Positions 35,792 through 44,907 are shown, counted from the stretch's first letter. The stretch: 64,000 nt of DNA from an uncultured Lachnospiraceae bacterium (GCA_934432595.1 CAKRYR010000010.1:22837-86836); one strand, 5' to 3'. The notes: generated from the letters alone by a model not told the origin. Numbers and translations are program-made.

Positions 35792-37755
35792 TATCTTATC
35801 TCCGCTCCTGCTGGCATATTTTTTTCTGGAGTCATTAAACAAACATTTCCTTTATCGTCCTCAGCACATAATAACATACCTTCTGATACAACACCTGCAA
35901 GCTTAGCTGGTTTAAGATTAACAAGAACCATAACCTTCTTACCAACCATCTCTTCTGGTGAATACCAAGCTTTTATACCTGATACTATTTGCTTAACTTG
36001 ACTTCCTATCCTAACTTGTGAACATAATAATTTCTTAGACTTAGGAACTTCTTTACACTCAATTATTTCTCCAACTTGAAATTGCATTCCCATAAAATCA
36101 TCAAATGTAATCTCTGGTTTTGCTTCTATATCAATAACATTCTCTTCTTCTTTTTTATCTGCACCATTACTTTCATTATTAGTAGCTTTCATCTCTTCTA
36201 CTTTAGCTAACACTTCATCCATATCTAATCTTGCAAATAAAATCTCTGGCTTACTAACTACAGAAATTCCTGATGGATATAACCCAAACTTATCTAAATC
36301 TTCAAGCTCTCTAGTAGAAGTATTTAATTGTGCAAGTATCTTCTTAGATGTATCTGGCATAAATGCTTCAAGTAAATTAGCACCTATACAGATACTTTCA
36401 ACTAAGTTATACAATACTGTATTTAGTCTTCCATGTGTTGCTTCATCCTTTGCCAATATCCAAGGAGTTGTTTCATCTATATACTTATTACATCTCTTAA
36501 ATAATGTAAATATCTCTGAAATAGCATCTGCCACTCTTAACTTATCCATCTTAGCAATTACCTTACCAACTGTAGCAGTTACAACTTCTTTTAGATTATA
36601 ATCAACATCTTCAACCACATTAGTATTAGTAATAACACCACCAAAATATTTATTTGACATAGAAATAGTTCTATTTACTAAATTACCTAATGTATTTGCC
36701 AAATCTGAGTTAATTCTTTCAACTAAAAGCTCCCATGTAATTACACCATCATTTTCAAATGGCATCTCATGAAGTACAAAATATCTAACTGCATCTACAC
36801 CAAAGAACTTAACCAAGTCATCTGCATATATTACATTTCCCTTAGACTTACTCATTTTACCATCACCTTGTAATAACCAAGGATGTCCAAAGATTTGCTT
36901 TGGTAAAGGTAAATCTAATGCCATAAGCATAATAGGCCAATATATAGTATGAAATCTAAGTATATCTTTACCTATAAGATGTAAATCTGCTGGCCAAAAC
37001 TTCTCAAAATTAAGACCACTTTCACCATCTACATCATATCCCAAACCTGTGATATAGTTACTTAATGCATCTATCCATACATAAGTAACATGTTTATCAT
37101 CAAAGCTTACTGGTATACCCCATTTAAATGAAGTTCTTGATACACACAAATCTTGTAATCCAGCTAAAATAAAGTTATTCATCATTTCATTCTTTCTTGA
37201 TTCTGGTTGAATAAATCCTGGATTATCATTAATATGCTTAACTAACTTATCAGTATATTTTCCTAACTTTAAGAAATAAGCTTCTTCCTTAGCAACTTGA
37301 CACTCACGTCCACAATCTGGACATTTACCATCAACTAATTGACTTGCTGTAAAGAAAGACTCACAAGGTGTACAATACATTCCTTCATAATATCCTTTAT
37401 ATATGTCTCCTTGATCATATAACTTCTTAAATATCTTCTGAACTTGTTTCTCATGATACTCATCTGTTGTTCTAATAAATTTATCATATGAAGTATTCAT
37501 TAAATCCCATATATCCTTAATTCCACTTGCTACATTATCAACGAATTCCTTAGGTGTAACCCCTGCTTCCTCAGCTTTAATCTCTATCTTTTGTCCATGT
37601 TCATCTGTTCCTGTTTGGAAATAAACATCATATCCTTGTTGTCTCTTAAATCTTGCTATACTATCAGCAAGAACTACCTCATATGTATTACCTATATGTG
37701 GCTTACCTGAAGTATACGCAATTGCTGTTGAAATATAATATGGTTTCTTTGCCAT
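35791..37755 (-). CDS. metG: Methionyl-tRNA synthetase
   Basis: 654 residues, standard length for the form with a fused C-terminal tRNA-binding domain. Charges tRNA-Met. Class I signatures: AYTSGKPHIGNTYE (HIGH motif at residues ~20-23) and GKMSKSKGN near residue 300. Zinc-finger knuckle has CTPCESFF and GKCPDCGREC. After residue ~540 the EMAP-II-like tRNA-binding domain begins (FDDFMGMQFQVGEIIECKEV). AGAGGAGG precedes the ATG. Followed immediately by the acyl-ACP thioesterase. No T-box leader is visible: the upstream gap to the ABC remnant is about 100 bases. Confidence 0.97.
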   Translation of the reverse strand: MAKKPYYISTAIAYTSGKPHIGNTYEVVLADSIARFKRQQGYDVYFQTGTDEHGQKIEIKAEEAGVTPKEFVDNVASGIKDIWDLMNTSYDKFIRTTDEYHEKQVQKIFKKLYDQGDIYKGYYEGMYCTPCESFFTASQLVDGKCPDCGRECQVAKEEAYFLKLGKYTDKLVKHINDNPGFIQPESRKNEMMNNFILAGLQDLCVSRTSFKWGIPVSFDDKHVTYVWIDALSNYITGLGYDVDGESGLNFEKFWPADLHLIGKDILRFHTIYWPIMLMALDLPLPKQIFGHPWLLQGDGKMSKSKGNVIYADDLVKFFGVDAVRYFVLHEMPFENDGVITWELLVERINSDLANTLGNLVNRTISMSNKYFGGVITNTNVVEDVDYNLKEVVTATVGKVIAKMDKLRVADAISEIFTLFKRCNKYIDETTPWILAKDEATHGRLNTVLYNLVESICIGANLLEAFMPDTSKKILAQLNTSTRELEDLDKFGLYPSGISVVSKPEILFARLDMDEVLAKVEEMKATNNESNGADKKEEENVIDIEAKPEITFDDFMGMQFQVGEIIECKEVPKSKKLLCSQVRIGSQVKQIVSGIKAWYSPEEMVGKKVMVLVNLKPAKLAGVVSEGMLLCAEDDKGNVCLMTPEKNMPAGAEIR

Positions 37756-37829
37756 AAATGCATCCTCCTCTATTTAATGTTAATAAAAAGTTCTTTATAT
37801 TAGTCATCATATTTGTTGTTAATTAACAT

Positions 37830-37856
37830 ATGCTTTAATATTATAAATTAAAGCAT
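37830..37856. terminator. Small hairpin after the ABC remnant
   Basis: ATGCTTTAAT (37830-37839) and ATTAAAGCAT (37847-37856), seven-base loop, AT-rich. Possibly the old terminator of the ABC gene remnant. Confidence 0.4.
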
Positions 37857-37857
37857 T

Positions 37858-38121
37858 TTAAAATACAATAGAAAAAGAAGACATTACAACAAATATATTT
37901 ATTATTATATCTCTTGTTATTGGATCCAATGCTAATGTTGGTTCATCAAAAATTATTATTTTAGGTTTTCTAAACAATACTCTTGCAAGTCCTATCCTTT
38001 GTTTTTCTCCACCTGATATAGACCTGCCATTATCACCAATTTTCCCTTTTTGCATAGAAATAAGATCTTTTAATTTCACTCTCTCTATTACATCTTCTAT
38101 TTCTTTTTTATTATACTCCAA
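37858..38121 (-). pseudogene. ABC transporter ATPase fragment
   Basis: 87 codons from the middle of an ABC ATPase: the signature NGRSISGGEKQRIGLARVLF and Walker B IIIFDEPTLALD with the D-loop. The Walker A loop is missing upstream, and after DPITRDIIIN the frame drifts into unrelated residues and stops. Only a TTG stands at the open-frame beginning and no SD. Sequence resembles the exporter/multidrug type (GDNGRSISGGEKQR). Both ends lost, so a non-functional remnant; its upstream end now lies next to the rubrerythrin promoter. Confidence 0.8.
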
Positions 38122-38160
38122 TCTACGATTGTGAATTTTTGTGAATTTTTGTAAAAAATG

Positions 38161-38189
38161 TTGTCTTTTTTTTTATTTTTTATTATAAT
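38161..38189 (+). promoter_or_regulatory. Promoter of rubrerythrin
   Basis: TTGTCT (38161-38166), 17 bases, TATAAT (38184-38189). Just upstream (about 38129-38152) the sequence GTGAATTTTT occurs twice in tandem and a partial third time, possible regulator contacts. Confidence 0.65.
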
Positions 38190-38257
38190 TCTGAGTGGAA
38201 ATAAAAGTTTCATTTATGAGATAATTTTCTAAAAAATATATAAGGAGATGTTAGAAT

Positions 38258-38800
38258 ATGAAATATGTATGTCAAGTATGTGGATACGTTCATGAAGGAG
38301 ATTCAGCTCCAGAATTTTGTCCACAATGTAAAGCACCAGCAGAGAAATTTACTGCACAATCAGGAGATATGACATGGGCTGCTGAGCACGTTGTAGGTGT
38401 AGCTCAAGGAGTAAGCCAAGATATAATAGATGACTTAAGAGCAAACTTTAACGGAGAATGTACAGAAGTTGGTATGTACCTTGCTATGGCAAGAGTTGCT
38501 CACAGAGAAGGATATCCAGAGATCGGTTTATATTGGGAAAAAGCTGCTTGGGAAGAAGCTGAGCATGCTGCAAAATTTGCAGAATTATTAGGTGAAGTTG
38601 TAACAGACAGCACTAAGAAGAATCTTCAAATGAGAGTTGAAGCTGAAAACGGAGCAACTGCAGGTAAGACTGATCTTGCAAAACGTGCTAAAGCTGCTAA
38701 CCTTGATGCAATTCATGATACAGTTCATGAAATGGCAAGAGACGAAGCTAGACACGGAAAAGCATTCGCAGGTCTTCTTAAGAGATACTTCGGAGAATAA
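38258..38800 (+). CDS. Reverse rubrerythrin
   Basis: 180 residues. Oxygen/peroxide-protection protein of anaerobes that reduces H2O2 (and O2 in clostridial forms) with electrons from NADH via rubredoxin-type carriers. The rubredoxin-like iron site is at the N-terminus (Cys5, Cys8, Cys21, Cys24 in CQVCGYVHEG..FCPQC), ahead of the four-helix di-iron domain (GECTEVGMYLAMARVAHREG, WEEAEHAAKF, ARDEARHGKAF): the domain order of reverse rubrerythrin. AAGGAG precedes the ATG. Monocistronic with strong promoter and terminator, in line with a highly expressed defence gene. Its codon use is regular, unlike the two flanking gene fragments. Confidence 0.93.
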   Translation: MKYVCQVCGYVHEGDSAPEFCPQCKAPAEKFTAQSGDMTWAAEHVVGVAQGVSQDIIDDLRANFNGECTEVGMYLAMARVAHREGYPEIGLYWEKAAWEEAEHAAKFAELLGEVVTDSTKKNLQMRVEAENGATAGKTDLAKRAKAANLDAIHDTVHEMARDEARHGKAFAGLLKRYFGE

Positions 38801-38836
38801 TTCTATCGGAAAATCGCATAAAATAAACCTTTTAAA

Positions 38837-38871
38837 GGGAGGGAATCACGAAAGTGGTTTCCTCTTTTTTT
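38837..38871 (+). terminator. Terminator of rubrerythrin
   Basis: GAGGGAATCAC (38839-38849), GAAA-type loop, GTGGTTTCCTC, then seven T. Two G-U pairs in the stem. The remaining stretch 38872-39289 holds only the recombinase fragment. Confidence 0.85.
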
Positions 38872-38889
38872 GCTGCTTCTGCTGATTTT

Positions 38890-39240
38890 TTATATTTCCT
38901 GTGTCCTTTGCGTGTCCTGCTGCCTTTTTGAAAATCCTAAAAGCAAGAAAATGTGTCTTTTAAAAATGTGTCCCGAAATTTGATTGTTTTCAGTCATGTT
39001 TACAAGCTTATAAAAGCTTGTTCTTTTGGTATTTGTCTGTTCCATTGCGGTCTTTGCAGTAATCTCTCCCGCTTTCCAAGAGGAATAGACTTCATTCCAG
39101 TTTTCGGGAAATGTGAGTGCGGGACGTCCAAGACGTTTTCCGTTCTGTTTGGCTGCTGCAATCCCCTCTGCTTGACGCTGTTTGATTGTTGTGCGTTCTT
39201 GTTCTGCGATTGTTCCTAATACTTCAATATGTTTGTAAAT
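38890..39240 (-). pseudogene. Serine recombinase (resolvase) C-terminal fragment
   Basis: A long open frame without a start reads EVLGTIAEQERTTIKQRQAE, GIAAAKQNGKRLGRPALTF and AGEITAKTAMEQTNTKRTSF then YKLV. This is the end of the catalytic domain, the 'GRP' linker and the DNA-binding helix-turn-helix of a TnpR-like resolvase/invertase. The catalytic Ser region is missing; a stop lies in frame at 39274-39276. The tail after YKLV is out of family and ends at 38890. The stretch is visibly less AT-rich than its neighbours, so it is foreign DNA left by a past mobile element. Confidence 0.8.
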
Positions 39241-39289
39241 ATAAAAATAACTTTCTCGAACATAAAATACACGCTATTTACTAGAATAA

Positions 39290-40876
39290 TTACTTTTTAT
39301 TAGCAGTTTCTATATTGATGGTACGACCTTTGATTTTGGTACGTTTCATACTTCTAAGGACGTTCTTTGCATATTTGCCAGGAACATCAACGAAGGTGTA
39401 TTTGTCGAACATATCTATACTTCCAACTGATTTACCTGGTATTCCTGATTCACCTGCTATAGCTCCGAGTATATCCTTTGGTTTAATATTTTGTTTGCGT
39501 CCAACATTTATAAATAGTCTAACCATCTTTTTATTATTCTTCTCATAATACTTTGTGCTAGAATTAATGTCCTCTTGGTCGCTCATATCACCAATATTCA
39601 TCTGAATAAGAGCAGCAACCATATCTCTATAATCTACATCATTATCTTGAATCCATTCATCAATATTATCATATATTTTTCTCAAATCTTTATTAACTAC
39701 AACTTCATTTGACTTAGCTAATAACTTTCTAATCTTCATCTTACTAACCTCAGAATTAGTTGGTAGACTTTCTTTCTTTATTGTAGTCTTACAATACTTC
39801 ATTATTTCTTTTAATTTATATATATCTCTTCCTACAACTAGTGTAAATGCTCTTCCTGTACGTCCAGCTCTTCCTGTTCTACCAATTCTATGAACATAAT
39901 ATTCATCATCCTGAGGAACATCATAATTAAATACCGCCTCAACGTCATCTACATCTATACCTCTTGCAGCAACATCTGTTGCAACTAATATATCTGTTGA
40001 ACCATTTCTAAAAGCTTGCATAACCCTATCTCTTTGAATTTGCTTAAGGTCGCCATGTAGACCTTCTGCAAAATATCCTCTATCCTTTAAAGCTTCTGCC
40101 AAGTCATCAACTTGCTTTTTTGTATTACAAAATACTAGTGAAAGCTTTGGAGTATACTTATCTAATAATCTAGATATTGCCTCAACTTTATTATATGACT
40201 CTACTTCATAATAATATTGTTCTATTTTGGGTACTGTTAATTCCTTCTTAACTACTTTAATTACTTCTGGATTTTTCTGATATGTTTTTGCGATATCAAG
40301 TATTTCTCTTGGCATAGTAGCTGAAAATAATAGAGTCTGTCTTTCTTCTGGTACTTTATCAAGTATTTCCTCAATATCTTCTCTAAATCCCATATTTAAC
40401 ATTTCATCAGCTTCATCTAATACAAGTGTATGAACTTTATTAAACTTCACTGTTTTTCTACGCATATGGTCCATCACTCTACCTGGTGTTCCTATTACAA
40501 CTTGAGCTCCTGCCTTTAGTGCTTTTATTTGTCTTACAATATCTTGCCCACCATATATAGGAATAATCTTTACACCATGCATATATTTTGATATTTTATG
40601 GAATTCATCTGAAACTTGAATTGCTAGTTCTCTTGTTGGGCATAAAACAACTGCTTGTAATTTCTTAACGTCAGGATTAATCTTTTGCAATAATGGTATA
40701 CCAAATGTTGCTGTTTTACCTGTACCAGTTTGTGCTTGCCCAATTATATCTTTACCTTCTAAAGCTATAGGGATTGCATTTGCTTGAATAGGACTTGGAT
40801 TTTCAAATCCCATATCCGTAATTGCTCTTAAAATTAAGTCATTTATACATAGATCCTCAAATTTTATATTTGTCAT
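39290..40876 (-). CDS. DEAD-box RNA helicase with DbpA-type RNA-binding domain
   Basis: 528 residues. ATP-dependent RNA helicase of the CshA/DeaD/DbpA group, acting in ribosome assembly or mRNA turnover, especially in the cold. Motifs: Q-motif NPSPIQANAIP, Walker A AQTGTGKT (48-55), PTRELAIQ, DEAD (154-157), SAT, and HRIGRTGRAGRTGRA. Residues ~450-525 form the DbpA RNA-binding domain (MVRLFINVGRKQNIKPKDIL, YTFVDVPGKYAKNVL). In characterised DbpA this domain binds 23S rRNA hairpin 92. Expressed from a promoter with a long leader of about 155 nt, as is common for cold-induced helicases; that part is inference. Confidence 0.93.
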   Translation of the reverse strand: MTNIKFEDLCINDLILRAITDMGFENPSPIQANAIPIALEGKDIIGQAQTGTGKTATFGIPLLQKINPDVKKLQAVVLCPTRELAIQVSDEFHKISKYMHGVKIIPIYGGQDIVRQIKALKAGAQVVIGTPGRVMDHMRRKTVKFNKVHTLVLDEADEMLNMGFREDIEEILDKVPEERQTLLFSATMPREILDIAKTYQKNPEVIKVVKKELTVPKIEQYYYEVESYNKVEAISRLLDKYTPKLSLVFCNTKKQVDDLAEALKDRGYFAEGLHGDLKQIQRDRVMQAFRNGSTDILVATDVAARGIDVDDVEAVFNYDVPQDDEYYVHRIGRTGRAGRTGRAFTLVVGRDIYKLKEIMKYCKTTIKKESLPTNSEVSKMKIRKLLAKSNEVVVNKDLRKIYDNIDEWIQDNDVDYRDMVAALIQMNIGDMSDQEDINSSTKYYEKNNKKMVRLFINVGRKQNIKPKDILGAIAGESGIPGKSVGSIDMFDKYTFVDVPGKYAKNVLRSMKRTKIKGRTINIETANKK

Positions 40877-41032
40877 AATTACACCTTTTAACCTTCCAAA
40901 TTAACTTTATTGTTAAGATTAAGATTATTAAAATTAACTTTTAATACTTTATCTTATTATTTATATCCCATTGAATTCTTCATTCCCCTACTTCTGTCCA
41001 TATCAAATTCATCATATACAGACACTTTCAAA

Positions 41033-41062
41033 AGTATATCACGTTCCGACTTTTAATGTCAA
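41033..41062 (-). promoter_or_regulatory. Promoter of DEAD-box helicase, long leader
   Basis: TTGACA (41057-41062), 18 bases, TATACT (41033-41038). Leader to the ATG at 40876 is about 150 nt. The rest of 40877-41209 contains TATAAT at 41182-41187 upstream of ddl, without a convincing -35. Confidence 0.65.
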
Positions 41063-41209
41063 TGTAAATAAATTGAAATTAATCTATAGAAACAACGATT
41101 TTATTATTGAATAATTACTTTATTAAGTGTAGAATTAATATGTTGGTTTGTGAATGCACCATCTTACAAACTTTAGTACATTATAATTGGTGCAGAAATG
41201 AGGTAAATT

Positions 41210-42268
41210 ATGAATAAAACAACAGTTGCAGTTATTTTTGGTAGCCGTTCATCAGAACATGACGTTTCTCTTGTATCAGCCGCCAATGTTATAGCAAATA
41301 TTAATACTGACATATATGATGTAGTCATAGTTGGAATAACAAAAGAAGGACACTGGCTTAAAGTTAATAACATAGAAGAAATAACAAGTGGTACATGGCT
41401 TAATTCAAAGACAACTGCTATTATTTCACCAGATACTACTCACCATGGTATATTATTTATAGAAGGCACAAATGTAACCTCTAAATATATTGATGTTGCA
41501 TTACCTGTACTTCATGGCCTTAATGGTGAAGATGGTACTATCCAAGGTTTATTTGAACTTGCTCATATTCCATATGTTGGATGTGGTGTAGTATCCTCAG
41601 GAGTATCTATGGATAAATTATTTACTAAAATAATTGTTGAAAAACTAGGTATTCGTCAAGCAAAATATGTCAGCGTTCTTAAACGTGAAATGGATGATAT
41701 AGATGCCTGCGTAAATAAGGTTGAAGATACTCTTCCTTATCCTGTATTTATTAAACCAGCTAATGCTGGTTCCTCAAGAGGAATATCGAAAGCATATAAC
41801 CGTGAAGAATTAATTACTGGTCTTAAGGAAGCTCTTCTACATGACCGCAAAGTATTGATAGAGGAAACAATAATTGGACGTGAATTAGAATGTGGTGTTC
41901 TAGGAGGAACACATCCTATTGCATCAGGTGTTGGAGAGATTGTTGCAGCTGCCGACTTCTACGATTATAATGCAAAATATAATTCTGCAGAATCTATAGA
42001 AGATGTTTCTCCAGAATTACCAGCTGGTGTAGAGAATAAAATACGTGAATATGCTATTCAAATATTTACAGCATTAGATGGATATAGCTTATCTAGAGTT
42101 GATTTCTTTCTTGAAAAAGATACTAATGAAATAGTATTTAACGAAATTAATACACTACCTGGATTTACATCTATAAGTATGTATCCAATGCTTTGGGAAG
42201 CAAAAGGAATATCTAAATCACAGTTAATAGAAAAATTAATTCAATCTGGCCTTAGAAGGTTTGAATAA
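41210..42268 (+). CDS. ddl: D-alanine--D-alanine ligase
   Basis: 352 residues. ATP-grasp enzyme making D-Ala-D-Ala for peptidoglycan. Signatures: VAVIFGSRSSEHDVSLVSA, VLHGLNGEDGTIQGLFEL, FIKPANAGSSRGISKA, and the C-terminal FNEINTLPGFTSISMYP. The omega-loop segment AADFYDYNAKYNS has the Tyr typical of D-Ala:D-Ala ligases and not the His of VanA-type D-Ala:D-Lac enzymes, so vancomycin resistance is not indicated. Start ATG has GAGG upstream. First gene of ddl-murI-DUF1934, a cell-wall precursor operon. Confidence 0.95.
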   Translation: MNKTTVAVIFGSRSSEHDVSLVSAANVIANINTDIYDVVIVGITKEGHWLKVNNIEEITSGTWLNSKTTAIISPDTTHHGILFIEGTNVTSKYIDVALPVLHGLNGEDGTIQGLFELAHIPYVGCGVVSSGVSMDKLFTKIIVEKLGIRQAKYVSVLKREMDDIDACVNKVEDTLPYPVFIKPANAGSSRGISKAYNREELITGLKEALLHDRKVLIEETIIGRELECGVLGGTHPIASGVGEIVAAADFYDYNAKYNSAESIEDVSPELPAGVENKIREYAIQIFTALDGYSLSRVDFFLEKDTNEIVFNEINTLPGFTSISMYPMLWEAKGISKSQLIEKLIQSGLRRFE

Positions 42269-42281
42269 AGGAGGATTTTCC

Positions 42282-43097
42282 ATGAGCAATAATTCACCTA
42301 TTGGTGTATTTGACTCTGGTGTTGGTGGACTTACAGTTGTACGTGAAATCACAAGACAATTACCCAATGAATCAATAATTTATTTTGGGGATACAGCTCG
42401 TGTTCCATATGGTAACAAATCACAAGAAACTGTAACAACTTACTCTAGACAAATTGTTCATTTTTTAATGAAGAATAATGTAAAAGCAATTGTTATAGCA
42501 TGTAATACTGCATCAGCATTTGCCCTCGAGACACTAAAGCATGAAATAGATATTCCTATTATCGGTGTAGTAAAACCTGGTGCAAAAGCTGCATACTTAA
42601 CAACCAAAAATAAACGTATCGGTGTCATAGGAACAGTAGGTACTACCAATAGTAAAATATATAACAAATATATAGAAGCTTATGATAAAGATGTATTTGT
42701 AGATAACGAACCTTGTCCATTATTTGTACCTTTAGTAGAAGAAGGTATGATTGAAGACAGTATCACAGATGAGATGATTAGACGTTATACAAAACGATTA
42801 TTAAGTGAACATATCGATACCCTTGTATTAGGTTGTACTCATTATCCATTATTACGCAGCGAGATACAAAAGGTACTCGGCAATGACATTAATTTGGTAA
42901 ATCCAGCTTATGAAACAGCTATTGCATTAAAAAATATTTTAAGAAAAAATAATCTGCTTAAAAAAGATGATTCTGAAGTTAAGCATCGATTTTATGTTAG
43001 CGATGGTGCTGAACAATTTAAGGCCTTTGCTAATAAAATACTTACTTGTCATGTCGAAGAGATACGTGACATCAATAATATTGAATCTTATATGTAA
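42282..43097 (+). CDS. murI: Glutamate racemase
   Basis: 271 residues. Interconverts L- and D-glutamate for peptidoglycan. Both catalytic cysteines are present: Cys74 in IACNTASAF and Cys185 in VLGCTHYPLL. The N-terminus IGVFDSGVGGLTVVREI is canonical. The open frame could be extended to 42261, but AAAGGAGG at 42267-42274 clearly serves the ATG at 42282. Starts 13 bases after ddl, so same operon; the pairing of D-Ala ligase and D-Glu racemase is functionally coherent. Confidence 0.97.
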   Translation: MSNNSPIGVFDSGVGGLTVVREITRQLPNESIIYFGDTARVPYGNKSQETVTTYSRQIVHFLMKNNVKAIVIACNTASAFALETLKHEIDIPIIGVVKPGAKAAYLTTKNKRIGVIGTVGTTNSKIYNKYIEAYDKDVFVDNEPCPLFVPLVEEGMIEDSITDEMIRRYTKRLLSEHIDTLVLGCTHYPLLRSEIQKVLGNDINLVNPAYETAIALKNILRKNNLLKKDDSEVKHRFYVSDGAEQFKAFANKILTCHVEEIRDINNIESYM

Positions 43098-43122
43098 TTT
43101 TTTTAAAGAAAGGTATTATTTT

Positions 43123-43548
43123 ATGACTAAGGATGTACTAATATCAATCTCAGGCCTCCAACTTGAAGCCCAAGATGATGAACCAATAGAAGTTGTTACT
43201 TCTGGAAACTATTATTATAAAAATAACAAACATTATATTTTATATGACGAGTATATAGATGATTCTGAACTAGAAGTTACTAAGAATAAAATGATTATAT
43301 CAGATGATAAGATTAGTCTTACTAAAAGTGGACCTGCAAGTGTTAATATGTTATTTGAACCAGGTAAAGATACTGTTACTTATTATAACACTCCATTTGG
43401 TTCACTTGTAATTGGATTGTCTAATTCAAAAATTGATGCTAAACATGAAGAAAATTTAATTGATATTAATATTCAATATAATTTAAGTATTAATTATTCT
43501 CATGTAAGTAACTGTAATATAAGTCTTAAAGTAACACCAAAACTTTAA
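43123..43548 (+). CDS. DUF1934 family protein (YwiB-like)
   Basis: 141 residues, predicted single beta-barrel. Resembles DUF1934/YwiB: VLISISGLQLEAQDDEPIEV, HYILYDEYIDDSELEVTKNK, and MLFEPGKDTVTYYNTPFGSL, where the pattern 'Y.TPFG.L' is characteristic. Function of the family is unknown. ATG at 43123 has AAAGG upstream; a longer frame from 42967 overlaps murI and is not credible. Third gene of the ddl operon, 25 bases after murI. In other Firmicutes members lie near argS or cell-wall genes; that is family memory. Confidence 0.8.
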   Translation: MTKDVLISISGLQLEAQDDEPIEVVTSGNYYYKNNKHYILYDEYIDDSELEVTKNKMIISDDKISLTKSGPASVNMLFEPGKDTVTYYNTPFGSLVIGLSNSKIDAKHEENLIDINIQYNLSINYSHVSNCNISLKVTPKL

Positions 43549-43592
43549 GGACTAAAAACAATTTAATAAAATTTTCTTTTAGAAAATAAATG

Positions 43593-43621
43593 CCCCACAA
43601 ACTAATTATAAGCTTGTGGGG
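43593..43621. terminator. Bidirectional terminator
   Basis: CCCCACAA (43593-43600) / TTGTGGGG (43614-43621), between convergent DUF1934 gene and the next minus-strand gene. Confidence 0.8.
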
Positions 43622-43627
43622 TTATTC

Positions 43628-44071
43628 TTACTTATTCTTTTTAAATCTTGCAAAAAAGCCTTTTTTAACAGGTGCTGGTTCTTGTTTTGCACGTGAACCT
43701 TTAATTTCCATTATGTAAATTCCACTAACAACAACTTTAACTTCTGTTTTAACTGGAACTGAATCAAATATCTTTGCATCACATATAAGATTCAATATCT
43801 GTGGACCAGCTTTTGCTTTAACAACAGGAACTTTTGAGCCTCTAAGATACTTTGGTGTTTGTTCTAAAACAATCTTAGGTAAATTAGCATCTTTTAGCTT
43901 CATCATCTTTTTATCAATTACAAGCATCGATATTGTCTGTGCTGCTGCTTTCATTTGCTCCTGAGATGCATCTTGTTTCTTTTGCAATCTACTTCCAACT
44001 ATAGCAAGTACTATAAATGCTACAACTATAACTGCAATAACTATTAATAAAACTTTTAATAATACTGGCAT
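43628..44071 (-). CDS. Small membrane-anchored protein of unknown function
   Basis: 147 residues. One N-terminal membrane helix (LLKVLLIVIAVIVVAFIVLAIV) with short outside end, then a charged helix KKQDASQEQMKAAAQTIS and a small beta-rich domain (LVIDKKMMKLKDANLPK, VKTEVKVVVSGIYIMEIKG). The C-terminus is very basic (PVKKGFFARFKKNK). The basic tail and lack of a cleavable signal suggest a cytosolic domain anchored to the membrane. I do not know the family. GGAGG lies upstream of the ATG. It follows plsC (envelope lipid synthesis) on the same strand, separated by a terminator. Confidence 0.7.
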   Translation of the reverse strand: MPVLLKVLLIVIAVIVVAFIVLAIVGSRLQKKQDASQEQMKAAAQTISMLVIDKKMMKLKDANLPKIVLEQTPKYLRGSKVPVVKAKAGPQILNLICDAKIFDSVPVKTEVKVVVSGIYIMEIKGSRAKQEPAPVKKGFFARFKKNK

Positions 44072-44097
44072 TTTTATTCCTCCGCTACCATAAAAAT

Positions 44098-44122
44098 CCG
44101 GTATAGCAATATGCTATACCGG
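44098..44122 (-). terminator. Terminator of plsC
   Basis: Perfect 11-bp arms CCGGTATAGCA / TGCTATACCGG, three-base loop, TTTTTA next on the minus strand. Confidence 0.88.
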
Positions 44123-44175
44123 TAATTATTTCTATTACTTAATGTATATACATACACAAATGTAGTTTAAACATC

Positions 44176-44907
44176 TTACTTTATTTTGTCAAGCATTTCT
44201 TGAATTGTTTCCCTAGTTATAACATCTATCTCTTTACGTTCTTCTTTATCCATACTTGGAAGATCTATTGGTTTACCATATTCAATAATTATTGTATTAG
44301 ACTTAATTCTAGGGAATTGCTTTTCAAATACCTCTGCAGAATTTGCAATTGCAACGGGTAAAATCTTACAATTTGCTTTTTCTGCAATCTTAAAACTTCC
44401 TTTTTTAAATGGTAGCATCTCATATGTTTTACTTCTACTACCCTCTGGCATAATAAACATAGAATATCCATTCTTTACTTTATCTATTGCTTCTAATATT
44501 GTCTTAAGTCCTTCTCTTTTATCATCTCTATCAAGGAATAAACAATTTATATACTTCATCCATACACCTACACTAGGTATTTTCTTAATCTCTTTCTTAG
44601 ATATAAATCCAACCAAGGTTGGAACAGTTGCATATACTGATAAAATATCAAAGTATCCTCTATGATTAGCCATAAATACAACCGCTTCATCCTTTGGAAC
44701 GTTTTCCAGACCTCTTGCATCTACTTTAACACCACATATTGCTAACATTATTTTAAAGAAATGTGCCACTATCTTTTGTGATACTTCAACCTTTTTTCTT
44801 TCGTTAAACTTACCAATAATATTAACAACTAAATATAATGGTAAACTAACGATACCTACCAATAATAAATACGTAACTGCCATTATAAATTTAATCATAC
44901 TTCTCAT
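44176..44907 (-). CDS. plsC: 1-acyl-sn-glycerol-3-phosphate acyltransferase
   Basis: 243 residues. Membrane-associated enzyme that adds the second acyl chain to lysophosphatidate, giving phosphatidic acid. Acyltransferase motifs: MANHRGYFD (NHX4D with Gly variant), LFLDRDDKREGLK, FIMPEGSRSK and ILPVAIAN. One N-terminal membrane segment (YLLLVGIVSLPLYLVVNIIG). Start: ATG at 44907 has its SD too close (GAGG one base away), whereas ATG at 44898 has it ten bases away, so the true start may be three codons later. Downstream of the VanY-type gene by 42 bases, on the same strand. Confidence 0.92.
   Translation of the reverse strand: MRSMIKFIMAVTYLLLVGIVSLPLYLVVNIIGKFNERKKVEVSQKIVAHFFKIMLAICGVKVDARGLENVPKDEAVVFMANHRGYFDILSVYATVPTLVGFISKKEIKKIPSVGVWMKYINCLFLDRDDKREGLKTILEAIDKVKNGYSMFIMPEGSRSKTYEMLPFKKGSFKIAEKANCKILPVAIANSAEVFEKQFPRIKSNTIIIEYGKPIDLPSMDKEERKEIDVITRETIQEMLDKIK

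Noticed and set aside
37756..37857. T-box or other riboswitch upstream of metG
   Set aside because: Only about 100 bases are available, with an AT-rich hairpin; no T-box sequence (such as the AGGGTGG-type box) is visible.
42967..43122. Long N-terminal extension of the DUF1934 protein overlapping murI
   Set aside because: The extension is out-of-frame murI sequence; the SD before 43123 gives the normal family start.
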